DNA of 64,000 nt, taken from NCBI GenBank assembly GCA_020635725.1, contig JACJZF010000003.1:124001-188000 (forward strand), read 5' to 3'. Source of the DNA: Flavobacteriales bacterium. Lineage in GTDB: Bacteria; Bacteroidota; Bacteroidia; Flavobacteriales_F; PHOS-HE28. The translations under genes and the position numbers were made by a program. Of the stretch, positions 18,813-27,055 are shown piece by piece; positions within the stretch are counted from its first letter, which is position 1; each line of letters starts with the position of its first letter. Under the pieces are notes generated by a model, which was not told the DNA's origin, ran no database searches, and saw only the letters and a list, made by a program, of their open reading frames with translations.

Positions 18813-19715
18813 TCAGCGGAATTCGGTGCGGTAACGGATCACGTGGATGTGGCCTGTATCGGAATCCTTGCGGAGCCGGGCCTTCAGCAGCGAGCTGCCC
18901 TCCTCGTAAAGGTATTCCTCATGGTAGCGCAGGCGATCACCGTGCCAGGCATCGCTGCTCAGCACGTTGCCCGCCGCATCATAGGCATAGGTGCGGCGCA
19001 CGGTCTCGGGTCGTGTGATATCGCGCTGATCCACGCGTTCCTTCAGGCGGCCGTGCTCATCGTACGCAAAGCGTGTGCGAGCGCGCCGCTCGCTGATCAG
19101 GTACCGATCCTCCATCTGCAGCAGGTAGCCCATGTGATCGTACACGAGTGTCTGTTCGCGGTACGGCAGGCCGAGGTTGTTGAGGTAGGTCTTGCGCGTG
19201 ACCGTATCGTTGGGTTGCGCGTAGGTGAAGCGCTCATCGCTGATCTCGATGGAGGGGCCGCGCACCAGGTCGTAGCGGTCGGTGCTCAGGTTCTCGATGC
19301 GGCAATAGGTCTCGCGCACGGGCCGATCCAGGCTGTCGTACTCGATGCGCAGGAGGAAGTGCCCGGCGAGGTCGTTGCGCAGGCGCTCGGTCTCCCGGCC
19401 AAGAGGATCGAAGGTGAAGGTGGTGGAGGTGGTATCGCGACCGGTCCCGGGCTGTCCGAAGGAGTTGTTCGCGTACACCGTGCGGCCTTGCGCATCAAAG
19501 CGGTAGAGCACCTTCGCGGCTTCGGTGCTCATCGGCCGTCCATCGGGCTTCACCATGTTCTCGCCGATCACGCTGGCCACGCGGTTGCGGGCGATGAAGG
19601 CCGGGTTGAAATGGATCGCATCGGGATCCTCCAGCGAAGGCTGCACGAGCAGCACTTGGGCTTGCGCGCAGAGCACGAGGCCGAAGGCCACGGAGAGGAG
19701 GAAGGATCGTATCAT
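18813..19715 (-). CDS. Secreted YD-repeat-like (RHS-type) protein of unknown function
   Basis: 300 residues when started at the ATG that overlaps the upstream stop codon (ATGA); this gives the signal peptide MIRSFLLSVAFGLVLCAQAQ. The mature part has several YD-type strands such as YRFDAQGRTVYAN, FTFDPLGRETERL, IEYDSLDRPVRET, FAYDEHGRLKERV and YAYDAAGNVLSSD, the pattern of RHS/YD repeats. It is far shorter than RHS toxins and has no core or toxin domain, so it is a small YD-repeat protein of the kind found in Bacteroidota. Function unknown. Confidence 0.65.
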   Translation of the reverse strand: MIRSFLLSVAFGLVLCAQAQVLLVQPSLEDPDAIHFNPAFIARNRVASVIGENMVKPDGRPMSTEAAKVLYRFDAQGRTVYANNSFGQPGTGRDTTSTTFTFDPLGRETERLRNDLAGHFLLRIEYDSLDRPVRETYCRIENLSTDRYDLVRGPSIEISDERFTYAQPNDTVTRKTYLNNLGLPYREQTLVYDHMGYLLQMEDRYLISERRARTRFAYDEHGRLKERVDQRDITRPETVRRTYAYDAAGNVLSSDAWHGDRLRYHEEYLYEEGSSLLKARLRKDSDTGHIHVIRYRTEFR

Positions 19716-21736
19716 CGGAGCTCTTCGAGCGCGTCTTTCACGGTGTGAACAGGAAGCCGGCAGGCATGATCGATGCAGACGTGGATGGTGGTGCCCGGCA
19801 ACCGCTTGTCCGTGAGCAGGGGCAGGGTCGATTCGGATCGCGTGCCAAGCATCACCCGGCACGGGATGTAACGCAGGGCCAGTTCCTCGCGCAGGGTCAT
19901 GGCCTCGGGACCAGTGATCGCGATCTCATGGAAGGGCCACCCCAGCCAGTGCGCCAACGTGCCCCAGTTGCTATGGCTCCACGGATGCGCTGACATGCGC
20001 GGCAGCATCGCAGCGAGCATGCGACCCGCCAGGTCGCGGTCTTCCGCGTCATCCAGGAGCGTGCCCACCAGATGCAGGGCCTTGGCCAGGCTGGAGTTGG
20101 AGGCGGGCACCACATTGTCCTCCAATTCCACCGGACGTGCGATCAAGCGCGGGTCCTGGTCGCTGGTGAAGTGGAAGAAGCCCGTGGCCTCATCGAGGAA
20201 ATGGCGACGTGCATGGGCGATCAGGGCTTTCGCCTCAAGCAGCCAGCGCTCCTCGAACGTGCATTCGTACAGCGCGACGAGCGCCTCGCACAGGAAGGCA
20301 TAATCTTCTAGGTAGCCATTGATGGAGGCCTCACCCGCTTTCCAGGAATGATGCACGCCGCCATCGTTGCGGCGCACCCGCGAGAGGAGCTGCCGCGCAT
20401 CCCGGCCGGCGGTTTCGATCCAGTCGGCACAGCCGAAGGCATCGCCGGCCACGCAGAGCGCATGGATCATCAGGGCATTCCAGCTGGTGAGGGCCTTATC
20501 GTCGCTCGCCGGACGGTGCCGAGCCTCTCGCGCGGTGAGCAGCGTGCCACGGATCCGATCCAGGCGCTCGCTGAGTTCCGCATCGGTTAGGCCGAAGGCT
20601 TTGGCGAATTCGGCATCGGGCATGCCGCGGCGCAGGATGTTGCGACCGTGCTCCCACAAGGCCTGCCCGCCGATATCGTAATAGCTGCGCACCAGCTCCC
20701 AATCATCGCCCACCGCATCGCGGATCTCCTGCTCCGTCCAGGTATAGTACCGGCCTTCCTCGCCTTCGGTGTCGGCATCCAAAGCGCTGCAGAATGAGCC
20801 ATCCGCGGCGCGCATCTCGCGCTCGATGAAACCGATGGTTCGTTCCACCACGTCGCGGTGGAGCGGCTTTCGCCACACTTGCCAGGCCTGGCTGTACAAG
20901 GCGATGAGCTGCGCGTTGTCGTACAGCATCTTCTCGAAGTGGGGCACTTTCCACAGCGCATCGGTGCTGTAGCGCGCGAATCCCCCGCCGATCTGGTCGA
21001 AGATGCCGCCCATGGCCATGCGGTCCAGGGTGAGTTCCACGTGCGCCAGCAACCCGCGGTCGCCGGTGAGCACCGCGTGGCGGAGCAGGAAGGCGTAGTT
21101 GTTGGGCATGGGGAACTTGGGCACGCGGTCTGCCCCGCCGTGCACCTGATCCCATTGCGGCGCCCAGGCGGCCACCATCTCATCGGCCACTGCGCGCGCG
21201 CGCTCCAGGTGCTCCGCTTCCCGAGGTATGGCCATGGCGCCGGCCACGCCGCGTTGCAGGCGTGTGGCCTGTTGCATCACGCGCTCCGGGTCCTCGCGCC
21301 AGGTGCGGTCCAGGTCCGTGAGCACGCGCTGCCATTGCTGCGGTGGGAAGTAGGTCCCGCCATACACCGGTCGTCCATCGGGCAGGGCGAAGCAGTTCAA
21401 GGGCCATCCTCCGCTGCCGGTCATGAGCTGCACGGCTGTCATGTACACATGGTCCACATCGGGCCGCTCTTCGCGATCCACCTTCACGCACACGTATAAC
21501 CGGTTCATCAGCTCCGCGATGCCATGGTCCACGAAACTCTCGCGCTCCATCACATGGCACCAATGGCAGCTGCTGTATCCGATGCTCACCAGCAGCAGCT
21601 TCTGCTCCCGCCTTGCCCGCTCCAGTGCCTCCGGCCCCCAAGGGTACCAGTCCACCGGGTTGTGGGCATGCTGCAGCAAGTAAGGGCTGCTCTCGCGGGC
21701 CAGCCGATTGGCAGGGATATCTTGCTGCGGTGACAT
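19712..21736 (-). CDS. DUF255 thioredoxin-fold protein (YyaL/SPATA20 family)
   Basis: 674 residues from the ATG at 21736 (a GTG 18 bases earlier is possible). The N-terminal signature NRLARESSPYLLQHAHNPVDW is followed by a thioredoxin-like CxxC in SSCHWCHVMERESF near residue 55 and VKVDREERPDVDHVYM near 80. The rest is an (alpha/alpha)6-barrel resembling N-acylglucosamine epimerase-type folds, with GGFARYSTDALWKVPHFEKMLYDNAQL near residue 240. The family is nearly universal but its biochemical role is not established. The length agrees with family norms. Confidence 0.9.
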   Translation of the reverse strand: MSPQQDIPANRLARESSPYLLQHAHNPVDWYPWGPEALERARREQKLLLVSIGYSSCHWCHVMERESFVDHGIAELMNRLYVCVKVDREERPDVDHVYMTAVQLMTGSGGWPLNCFALPDGRPVYGGTYFPPQQWQRVLTDLDRTWREDPERVMQQATRLQRGVAGAMAIPREAEHLERARAVADEMVAAWAPQWDQVHGGADRVPKFPMPNNYAFLLRHAVLTGDRGLLAHVELTLDRMAMGGIFDQIGGGFARYSTDALWKVPHFEKMLYDNAQLIALYSQAWQVWRKPLHRDVVERTIGFIEREMRAADGSFCSALDADTEGEEGRYYTWTEQEIRDAVGDDWELVRSYYDIGGQALWEHGRNILRRGMPDAEFAKAFGLTDAELSERLDRIRGTLLTAREARHRPASDDKALTSWNALMIHALCVAGDAFGCADWIETAGRDARQLLSRVRRNDGGVHHSWKAGEASINGYLEDYAFLCEALVALYECTFEERWLLEAKALIAHARRHFLDEATGFFHFTSDQDPRLIARPVELEDNVVPASNSSLAKALHLVGTLLDDAEDRDLAGRMLAAMLPRMSAHPWSHSNWGTLAHWLGWPFHEIAITGPEAMTLREELALRYIPCRVMLGTRSESTLPLLTDKRLPGTTIHVCIDHACRLPVHTVKDALEELR

Positions 21737-21806
21737 GAACGAGCAAAGGAACACCGGCCTGATACGGCGCCCCCAGCGCGCCGGCGCAGCCCATCAACAC
21801 CGTGCC

Positions 21807-22310
21807 GTGAAACGTGAGGTGCAGGAGCGTTATTGGCCGAGCACCGTCATGGGCTTGGGCATCTTCGTGGCCTTGGTGAGCGCGCTCACGGTGCTGCCAT
21901 GGAGCCTCGTCTCCCCGGCCTTCCTCTTACGTTTCTTCGTTGGGCTCTGCTTCGTGGGCAATCTGCTGCCGTATGCGCGCTCCGGCCTGCGCCTGGGCAT
22001 GGCGCGGCTCGAGTGGTTCCTGTTCAACCTGATCGCCATCGGACCTGTCGGCACCAGCCTGCTGCTCTGGGTCAACTTCATCTTCCACGGCGCGCCCGCG
22101 GTTTCCGACCACATCGTGAGCGCTGTTGAGTCCAATGGCACCGTGATCACCTATGCGTTCCGCGATGACTATTTGATGGATCACTGGATGGCCCGCTCCA
22201 CCTACGCGGATTGGTATCCGATCATTGGCAATGCGGTGGAGTTCACCACGGCGCAGGGCCTGTTCGGTATCGAGGTGGTGGTGCGAAAGGAGCCCCACGT
22301 CGTGGGATAG
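21807..22310 (+). CDS. Small membrane protein of unknown function
   Basis: 167 residues if started at GTG 21807; an ATG at 21735 in the same frame would add 24 residues but overlaps the start codon of the divergent gene. Three hydrophobic segments (MGLGIFVALVSALTVLPW, FLLRFFVGLCFVGNLL, and FNLIAIGPVGTSLLLWVNFIF) are followed by a soluble C-terminal domain with mixed strands (VITYAFRDDYLMDHW, GLFGIEVVVRKEPHV). I do not recognise it. It stands alone, convergent with the LEA-like lipoprotein gene. Confidence 0.55.
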   Translation: MKREVQERYWPSTVMGLGIFVALVSALTVLPWSLVSPAFLLRFFVGLCFVGNLLPYARSGLRLGMARLEWFLFNLIAIGPVGTSLLLWVNFIFHGAPAVSDHIVSAVESNGTVITYAFRDDYLMDHWMARSTYADWYPIIGNAVEFTTAQGLFGIEVVVRKEPHVVG

Positions 22311-22328
22311 AGCAGACTGTTGAGCGGC

Positions 22329-22799
22329 TTATTCGCTCAGGTTCACCACCTGCTCCAACTCGAAGGGGAAGCGGCGACGGAGGGCCCCCGAACGCCCGGC
22401 CACGGTGCCTTTCGCGGCGAGCTTCATCTCGCCCTGCATCGCGCCCATGATCACCATGGCCAGCAGCGGACCGCCCGCCAGGTCGGTGTGCAGGTACACC
22501 GGGTAGATCGCGCTGCTGCGCCGCTCCAGCACCAAGGCCGAATCGAGCAGCGCCTTCCCGATGTATTGATCGTTGACGTAGAGGTCCACGTCTGGCTCCT
22601 CCACCGCGATGCGGAATCCGTTCGGGTTATCGACCAGGGCATCCACGCGCAGGCTGATGCGCTGCCCATCCATGCGCATGAGCTCGGCACCGGTGATGCC
22701 TTTCAGCTCGACTTCCTTGAATGAGGAGCAGGAGGAGAGCAGCCATGCGCCGATGGTCGCGGCGAGCAGGGCGGGGCTGGGGAGGAAGGCGATTCGCAT
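22329..22799 (-). CDS. LEA type-2 (WHy domain) lipoprotein
   Basis: 156 residues from ATG 22797-22799, giving a lipoprotein signal with lipobox LLSSC near residue 24. The domain has the LEA-2/WHy pattern: KEVELKGITGAELMRMDGQRISLRVDALVDNPNGFRIAVEEPDVDLYVN (seen in pieces; conserved VxNPNGF near residue 60). Such domains are found in plant late-embryogenesis proteins and in bacterial lipoproteins, where they are thought to bind lipids or proteins in the periplasm. It follows the dipeptidase gene by 37 bases in the same direction. Confidence 0.72.
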   Translation of the reverse strand: MRIAFLPSPALLAATIGAWLLSSCSSFKEVELKGITGAELMRMDGQRISLRVDALVDNPNGFRIAVEEPDVDLYVNDQYIGKALLDSALVLERRSSAIYPVYLHTDLAGGPLLAMVIMGAMQGEMKLAAKGTVAGRSGALRRRFPFELEQVVNLSE

Positions 22800-22836
22800 G
22801 CCCCGGCCTGTCCAATGGCGTGCCACGGTACACGGA

Positions 22837-24213
22837 TCACTTCCCATTCATCAGCGCGGCATAGTGCTGGAAGAAGCGGGGGATGGTCTTGATGCCCTGG
22901 AAGTAGTTGAACACGCCGTACTTCTCATTCGGGCTGTGGATGTTGTCCGAATCGAGCCCGAAGCCGAAGAGCACGGTCTTCAGCCCGAGTTCCTCCTCGA
23001 ACAGCGCCACAATGGGGATGCTGCCGCCGCCACGGGTGGGGATGGGCTTCTTGCCAAAAGTCTCCTCCATGGCTTTGCTGGCCGCTTGGTACGCCGGGCT
23101 GTCGATGGGCGTGACCGCTGCCTCGCCGCCGTGGTGAGGGCGCACCACCACCTTCACGCCCGGTGGCGCGATCCGGGTGAAATGGTCCTGGAAGAGCTTG
23201 GTGATGGCATCGCTCTTCTGGTTGGGCACCAGGCGCATGCTGATCTTGGCGTAGGCCTTCGAGGGGAGCACCGTCTTGGCGCCCTCGCCGATGTAGCCGC
23301 CCCAGATCCCGTTCACATCCAAGGTGGGTCGGATGCTGCTGCGTTCCTCGGAGCTGTAGCCCATCTCGCCGCGCACCGCGTCCACGCCCAGGTCCTTCAT
23401 GTAGGCCTCCTCATCGAAGGGAGCCTCGGCCAAGGCCTTGCGCTCAATGGCGTTCAGCTCCTGAACCGCGTCGTAGAAACCGGGGATGGTGATCCGCCGA
23501 TTCACATCGTGCAGGCTCGCGATCATCTCGCACAGCGCGTTGATCGGGTTGGCCACCGCGCCGCCGTACACGCCGCTGTGCAGGTCGCGATTGGGGCCGG
23601 TCACCTCCACCTCCACGTAGCTCAGGCCGCGCAGCCCGGTGTTGATGCTGGGGACGTCGTTGGCGATCATGGCCGTATCGCTGATCAGCACCACATCGGC
23701 CTTCAGGCGCTCCTTGTTGGCCTTCACGAACACGCCCAGGTTATCGCTGCCCACCTCCTCTTCGCCTTCGATCATCACCTTCACGTTGCAGGGCAGGCCG
23801 CCGTTCTTCATCATGGTCTCCACAGCCTTCACGTGCATGTAGAACTGGCCCTTGTCATCGGCGCTGCCGCGGGCGTAGATCATGCCGTCCTTGATCACCG
23901 GCTCGAAGGGGCCGCTATCCCAGAGCTCCAAGGGGTCGGCCGGCTGCACGTCGTAATGGCCGTACACCAGCACCGTGGGCTTGGCGGGGTCCACGATCTT
24001 CTCCCCGTAAACAATGGGGTGGCCTTTGGTGGGGCACACCTCCACGCGCTCCAGGCCGGCCTCCTCAAGGCGCTGCTTCACGGCCTCGGCGCAGCGGGCC
24101 ACATCGGCCTTGAACTTCGGGTCGGCGCTCACGCTGGGGATGCGCAGCAGGTCTAGCAACTCGTTGAGGAAGCGGTCTTTATGGCTCTCGATGTAGGTGT
24201 CCACGGTGCTCAC
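22837..24213 (-). CDS. M20-family dipeptidase (CNDP/PepV-like metallopeptidase)
   Basis: 458 residues from a GTG at 24213; the frame is open further upstream but a TATCTTCG promoter at 24236-24243 argues for this start. Metal ligands of the M20 fold are visible: VYGHYDVQPADPLELW (His and Asp), the bridging aspartate in RGSADDKGQFYMH, the Glu pair in MIEGEEEVGSDNL, and the last His in DSDNIHSPNEKYG near the C-terminus. The dimerisation domain contains VTGPNRDLHSGVYGGAVANPI. It probably cleaves dipeptides in the cytoplasm. Length and motif order fit the CNDP-like subgroup. Confidence 0.9.
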   Translation of the reverse strand: MSTVDTYIESHKDRFLNELLDLLRIPSVSADPKFKADVARCAEAVKQRLEEAGLERVEVCPTKGHPIVYGEKIVDPAKPTVLVYGHYDVQPADPLELWDSGPFEPVIKDGMIYARGSADDKGQFYMHVKAVETMMKNGGLPCNVKVMIEGEEEVGSDNLGVFVKANKERLKADVVLISDTAMIANDVPSINTGLRGLSYVEVEVTGPNRDLHSGVYGGAVANPINALCEMIASLHDVNRRITIPGFYDAVQELNAIERKALAEAPFDEEAYMKDLGVDAVRGEMGYSSEERSSIRPTLDVNGIWGGYIGEGAKTVLPSKAYAKISMRLVPNQKSDAITKLFQDHFTRIAPPGVKVVVRPHHGGEAAVTPIDSPAYQAASKAMEETFGKKPIPTRGGGSIPIVALFEEELGLKTVLFGFGLDSDNIHSPNEKYGVFNYFQGIKTIPRFFQHYAALMNGK

Positions 24214-24235
24214 GATGGGCTGTTTTGGGGGTCGC

Positions 24236-24243
24236 CGAAGATA
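24236..24243 (-). promoter_or_regulatory. Bacteroidota-type -7 element of the dipeptidase gene
   Basis: On the minus strand TATCTTCG (TAnnTTCG). A minus-strand TTG at 24262-24260 is a possible -33 element with a 16-base spacer, slightly short of the usual 19. Confidence 0.5.
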
Positions 24244-24306
24244 GGTCGTGGGGGCGGGGCAACCTTTGGCCTTTGGCATCGGTCAGGTACACTCGGAAGA
24301 CTTACG

Positions 24307-24314
24307 TACTTTTC
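24307..24314 (+). promoter_or_regulatory. -7 element upstream of the first anchor-L protein
   Basis: TACTTTTC differs from TAnnTTTG only at the last base and lies 24 bases before the ATG at 24338. Confidence 0.4.
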
Positions 24315-24337
24315 TCACCCTTGCGCCCTACCCAACG

Positions 24338-27034
24338 ATGAAGAATCGCCTACTCGCCGCAGCATTCCTCGCCTCCTCGCTGTCGGTCTCCGCGCAGATG
24401 ATCGTCGATGACACCCAGACGCCCGCCTGGTATGTTCAGAATGTGCTTCTCGGCGGGGGTGTCACGGCAAGCAACGTGACGTTCAATGGAGCGCCTGGCA
24501 ACACCGCCGATGTGCAGATCGGCCAGTTCACGCTGCCGGGCGGCACGGACCTGGGCCTTCCGGGAGGCCTGGTCATGGCCTCGGGAAACGTGGCTTCTGA
24601 TCCAGCGAATTTCGAGTACGGCGCAAATGGTGATGTAACGGACTTCGCCTCGAATCCCACGGGAAGCGGAAGCGATGCAGATCTGGAACTGCTCTCGGGT
24701 CAGGTGATTAACGATGTGGCCATTCTCGAGTTCGATTTCATTCCCACGGGAGATTCCCTGCAGTTCCGCTATGTGTTCGGCTCGGAAGAATACACGAGCT
24801 ACACCTGCAGCAATTTCAACGATGCTTTCGGCTTTTTCCTCAGTGGTCCGGGCATTGCAGGTCCGTACTCCGGCGGTGCCGTCAACATCGCGCTCGTTCC
24901 GGGCACGAGCGTCCCGATTTCCATCAACACGGTGAATGGTGGTTCGCCGACAGGCTCCGGCACGGCCGCCAACTGCGCCGCGGTCGACCCGAACTGGCAG
25001 GCCAACAGCATCTACTTCGTTGACAACGATGGGCTAGGCGGCACCACGGTCACCTATGACGGCCTCACGGTGGTGCTCACCGCCTTCGCCTTGGTTCAGT
25101 GCGGGCAGCAATACCACATCAAGTTGGCCATCGGCGATGGATTCGATTCCAGCCTTGATTCCGGCGTGTTCCTGGAAGCCGGCTCCTTCACCAGCACCGG
25201 GCAGGTCATTCCGTCGCTCACGCTCGGGCCCGGCGTCATCGGGAACACCATGATGGAGGGCTGCCCTCCGGTGGAGTTCGTGTTCACCCGCTTGGGCGAT
25301 ACCACCGTGGTGGATACCGTGGATCTGACCATCTCCGGAACCGCCACGCCTGGCGTCGATTACTTCCCGGCGCTGCCGAACCAGCTCATCTTCCCCGTGG
25401 GTGTGGATAGCCTCCACTTCTTCCTGACCGTGCCCATCGATGCCGATGGACAGGAGACCCTGGACATCGCCATCGAGCAGCTGATCCAATGCGCCGGCGT
25501 GGTGGTGCAGACCAACTTCCAGTTCCTGATCGAGAGCCCGCCCCCGCTGGATATCCAAGCCTCTGACATCAACGGCATTTGCGGGCAGACGCATCTCCTG
25601 GACCCCGTGGTCAGCGGTGGCCTGGGTGGATATGTCTATGCCTGGAGCACCGGCGAGGACACACCAACGATCACGGTGGAGCCGGCCGTGACCACGGTGT
25701 ATACCCTGATCGTCTCAGACCTCTGCAGCGTGCTGCCCGATACGATGGACATCACCGTGACGCTGCCGGTGTATGCGCCCCTGGCCATGCAGGTGACCGG
25801 TGATACGCTGATCGATTGCCTGGGCGATGGCCCCATCTCCGCGTTCAACGTGACCGGCGGCGACAACACCTTCACGTACGATTGGACCTTGCTCGGGCAG
25901 CCCGTGGGCGGTACCGCCACCGTGGTGGTGCCCGCTGCGAACCCCCCCGTGCAGTACGTGGTGACCGTGACCGACGGCTGCGGCAGCCAGATCCAGGACA
26001 GCGTGCTCGTGGGCACGGTGCCGCTCGACCCCATCACCATCACCACCGCAGGGGATCAAACGCCCATCTGCACCGGCGATACCGTCACGCTCACCATCGA
26101 GAGCATCGAAGGCGGCAATGGTGTGTACAACTGGCGCTGGACCGACCCCGATGGCATCAGCATGGGCACGGGCTGGACCATCGATGTGCCCGCTACCGGC
26201 AACACGCCTTACACCATCACCGCCGATGACCAATGCGGCACCCAGGGCATCACGATCGTGTCGGCCGTTGCGCCGGTCTACGCTCCCTTCGTGCTCGATG
26301 TGGGGCCGGATAAACTCCTCTGCGCCGGTGATAGCAGCACCATCCATGCGATGGTCGAGGGCGGCTCCGGGTACTACACCATCCTCTGGCACGGACCCGA
26401 TAGCCTCAGCGACCCTCTCTATTGGGTGCAGCCCCTGGAGAACACGCAATACGCCGTAACCGTCACGGATCAGTGCGGCGAGGTGCTCAGCGATTCCATG
26501 AGCATCGACGTGGAGCATGTGTACATCGACATCGTGGAGACCAACCAAGGCCAGGATGATTGGTACCTACAGGCGCAGACCCTCCCGTACGCCATGAACT
26601 GGATTTGGGACATGGGCGATGGCACGCGTTATCGCCAGGACGAGGTGCGCCACAGCTACCTCGACCTCGAGGACCATTGGGTCACGCTGAAGATCATCAC
26701 GCCCAACGGATGCCTGGGCATCGATTCGCTCCTCATTCGACCGCCGGCGCACATCCATTTCCCCAATGCCTTCACGCCCGACGGCGATGGCTGGAATGAG
26801 GTGTTCGGGCCCATCGGGCATTACATCGAGAAATTCGAGATGACCGTGTTCGACCGCTGGGGCCAGGTGGTGTTCACTTCACAGGATTTCACCATTCCGT
26901 GGGATGGAACGGTGAATGGCGGCGCGGAAGCGACCAGCGGGGTTTATGTGTACACTTACCACGCAGAAGGTCACTATTTCCCGCCGGTTGATGGGGTGGG
27001 ACATGTTACCCTGTTACGAGGCAGCCAGAACTAG
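24338..27034 (+). CDS. Choice-of-anchor L domain protein with type B T9SS sorting domain (first copy)
   Basis: 898 residues from the ATG at 24338, with a signal peptide ending in SVSAQ. Residues about 20-290 match the choice-of-anchor L region (WYVQNVLLGGGVTASNVTFNG, VAILEFDFIPTGDSLQFRYVFGSEEY, DAFGFFLSGPGI and AQCGQQYHIKLAIGDGFD-type blocks). Several Ig-like/PKD-like beta modules follow with recurring YxWSTGxxTPTITVxP and YxVTVTDxCG patterns. The last 90 residues are the gliding-motility-associated CHU_C sorting domain (FPNAFTPDGDGWNEVFGP, then VFDRWGQVVF and GVYVYTYHAEG), directing secretion by the type IX system and surface retention. Likely an adhesin or cell-surface protein; ligand unknown. 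Confidence 0.88.
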   Translation: MKNRLLAAAFLASSLSVSAQMIVDDTQTPAWYVQNVLLGGGVTASNVTFNGAPGNTADVQIGQFTLPGGTDLGLPGGLVMASGNVASDPANFEYGANGDVTDFASNPTGSGSDADLELLSGQVINDVAILEFDFIPTGDSLQFRYVFGSEEYTSYTCSNFNDAFGFFLSGPGIAGPYSGGAVNIALVPGTSVPISINTVNGGSPTGSGTAANCAAVDPNWQANSIYFVDNDGLGGTTVTYDGLTVVLTAFALVQCGQQYHIKLAIGDGFDSSLDSGVFLEAGSFTSTGQVIPSLTLGPGVIGNTMMEGCPPVEFVFTRLGDTTVVDTVDLTISGTATPGVDYFPALPNQLIFPVGVDSLHFFLTVPIDADGQETLDIAIEQLIQCAGVVVQTNFQFLIESPPPLDIQASDINGICGQTHLLDPVVSGGLGGYVYAWSTGEDTPTITVEPAVTTVYTLIVSDLCSVLPDTMDITVTLPVYAPLAMQVTGDTLIDCLGDGPISAFNVTGGDNTFTYDWTLLGQPVGGTATVVVPAANPPVQYVVTVTDGCGSQIQDSVLVGTVPLDPITITTAGDQTPICTGDTVTLTIESIEGGNGVYNWRWTDPDGISMGTGWTIDVPATGNTPYTITADDQCGTQGITIVSAVAPVYAPFVLDVGPDKLLCAGDSSTIHAMVEGGSGYYTILWHGPDSLSDPLYWVQPLENTQYAVTVTDQCGEVLSDSMSIDVEHVYIDIVETNQGQDDWYLQAQTLPYAMNWIWDMGDGTRYRQDEVRHSYLDLEDHWVTLKIITPNGCLGIDSLLIRPPAHIHFPNAFTPDGDGWNEVFGPIGHYIEKFEMTVFDRWGQVVFTSQDFTIPWDGTVNGGAEATSGVYVYTYHAEGHYFPPVDGVGHVTLLRGSQN

Positions 27035-27055
27035 ACAAATCCAATACAGCCGGTG

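Noticed and set aside
22321..22339. Terminator between the convergent genes at 22310 and 22329
   Set aside because: A 6-bp TGAGCG/CGCTCA hairpin exists but has no T-rich tract and overlaps the minus-strand stop codon, so it is too weak to call.
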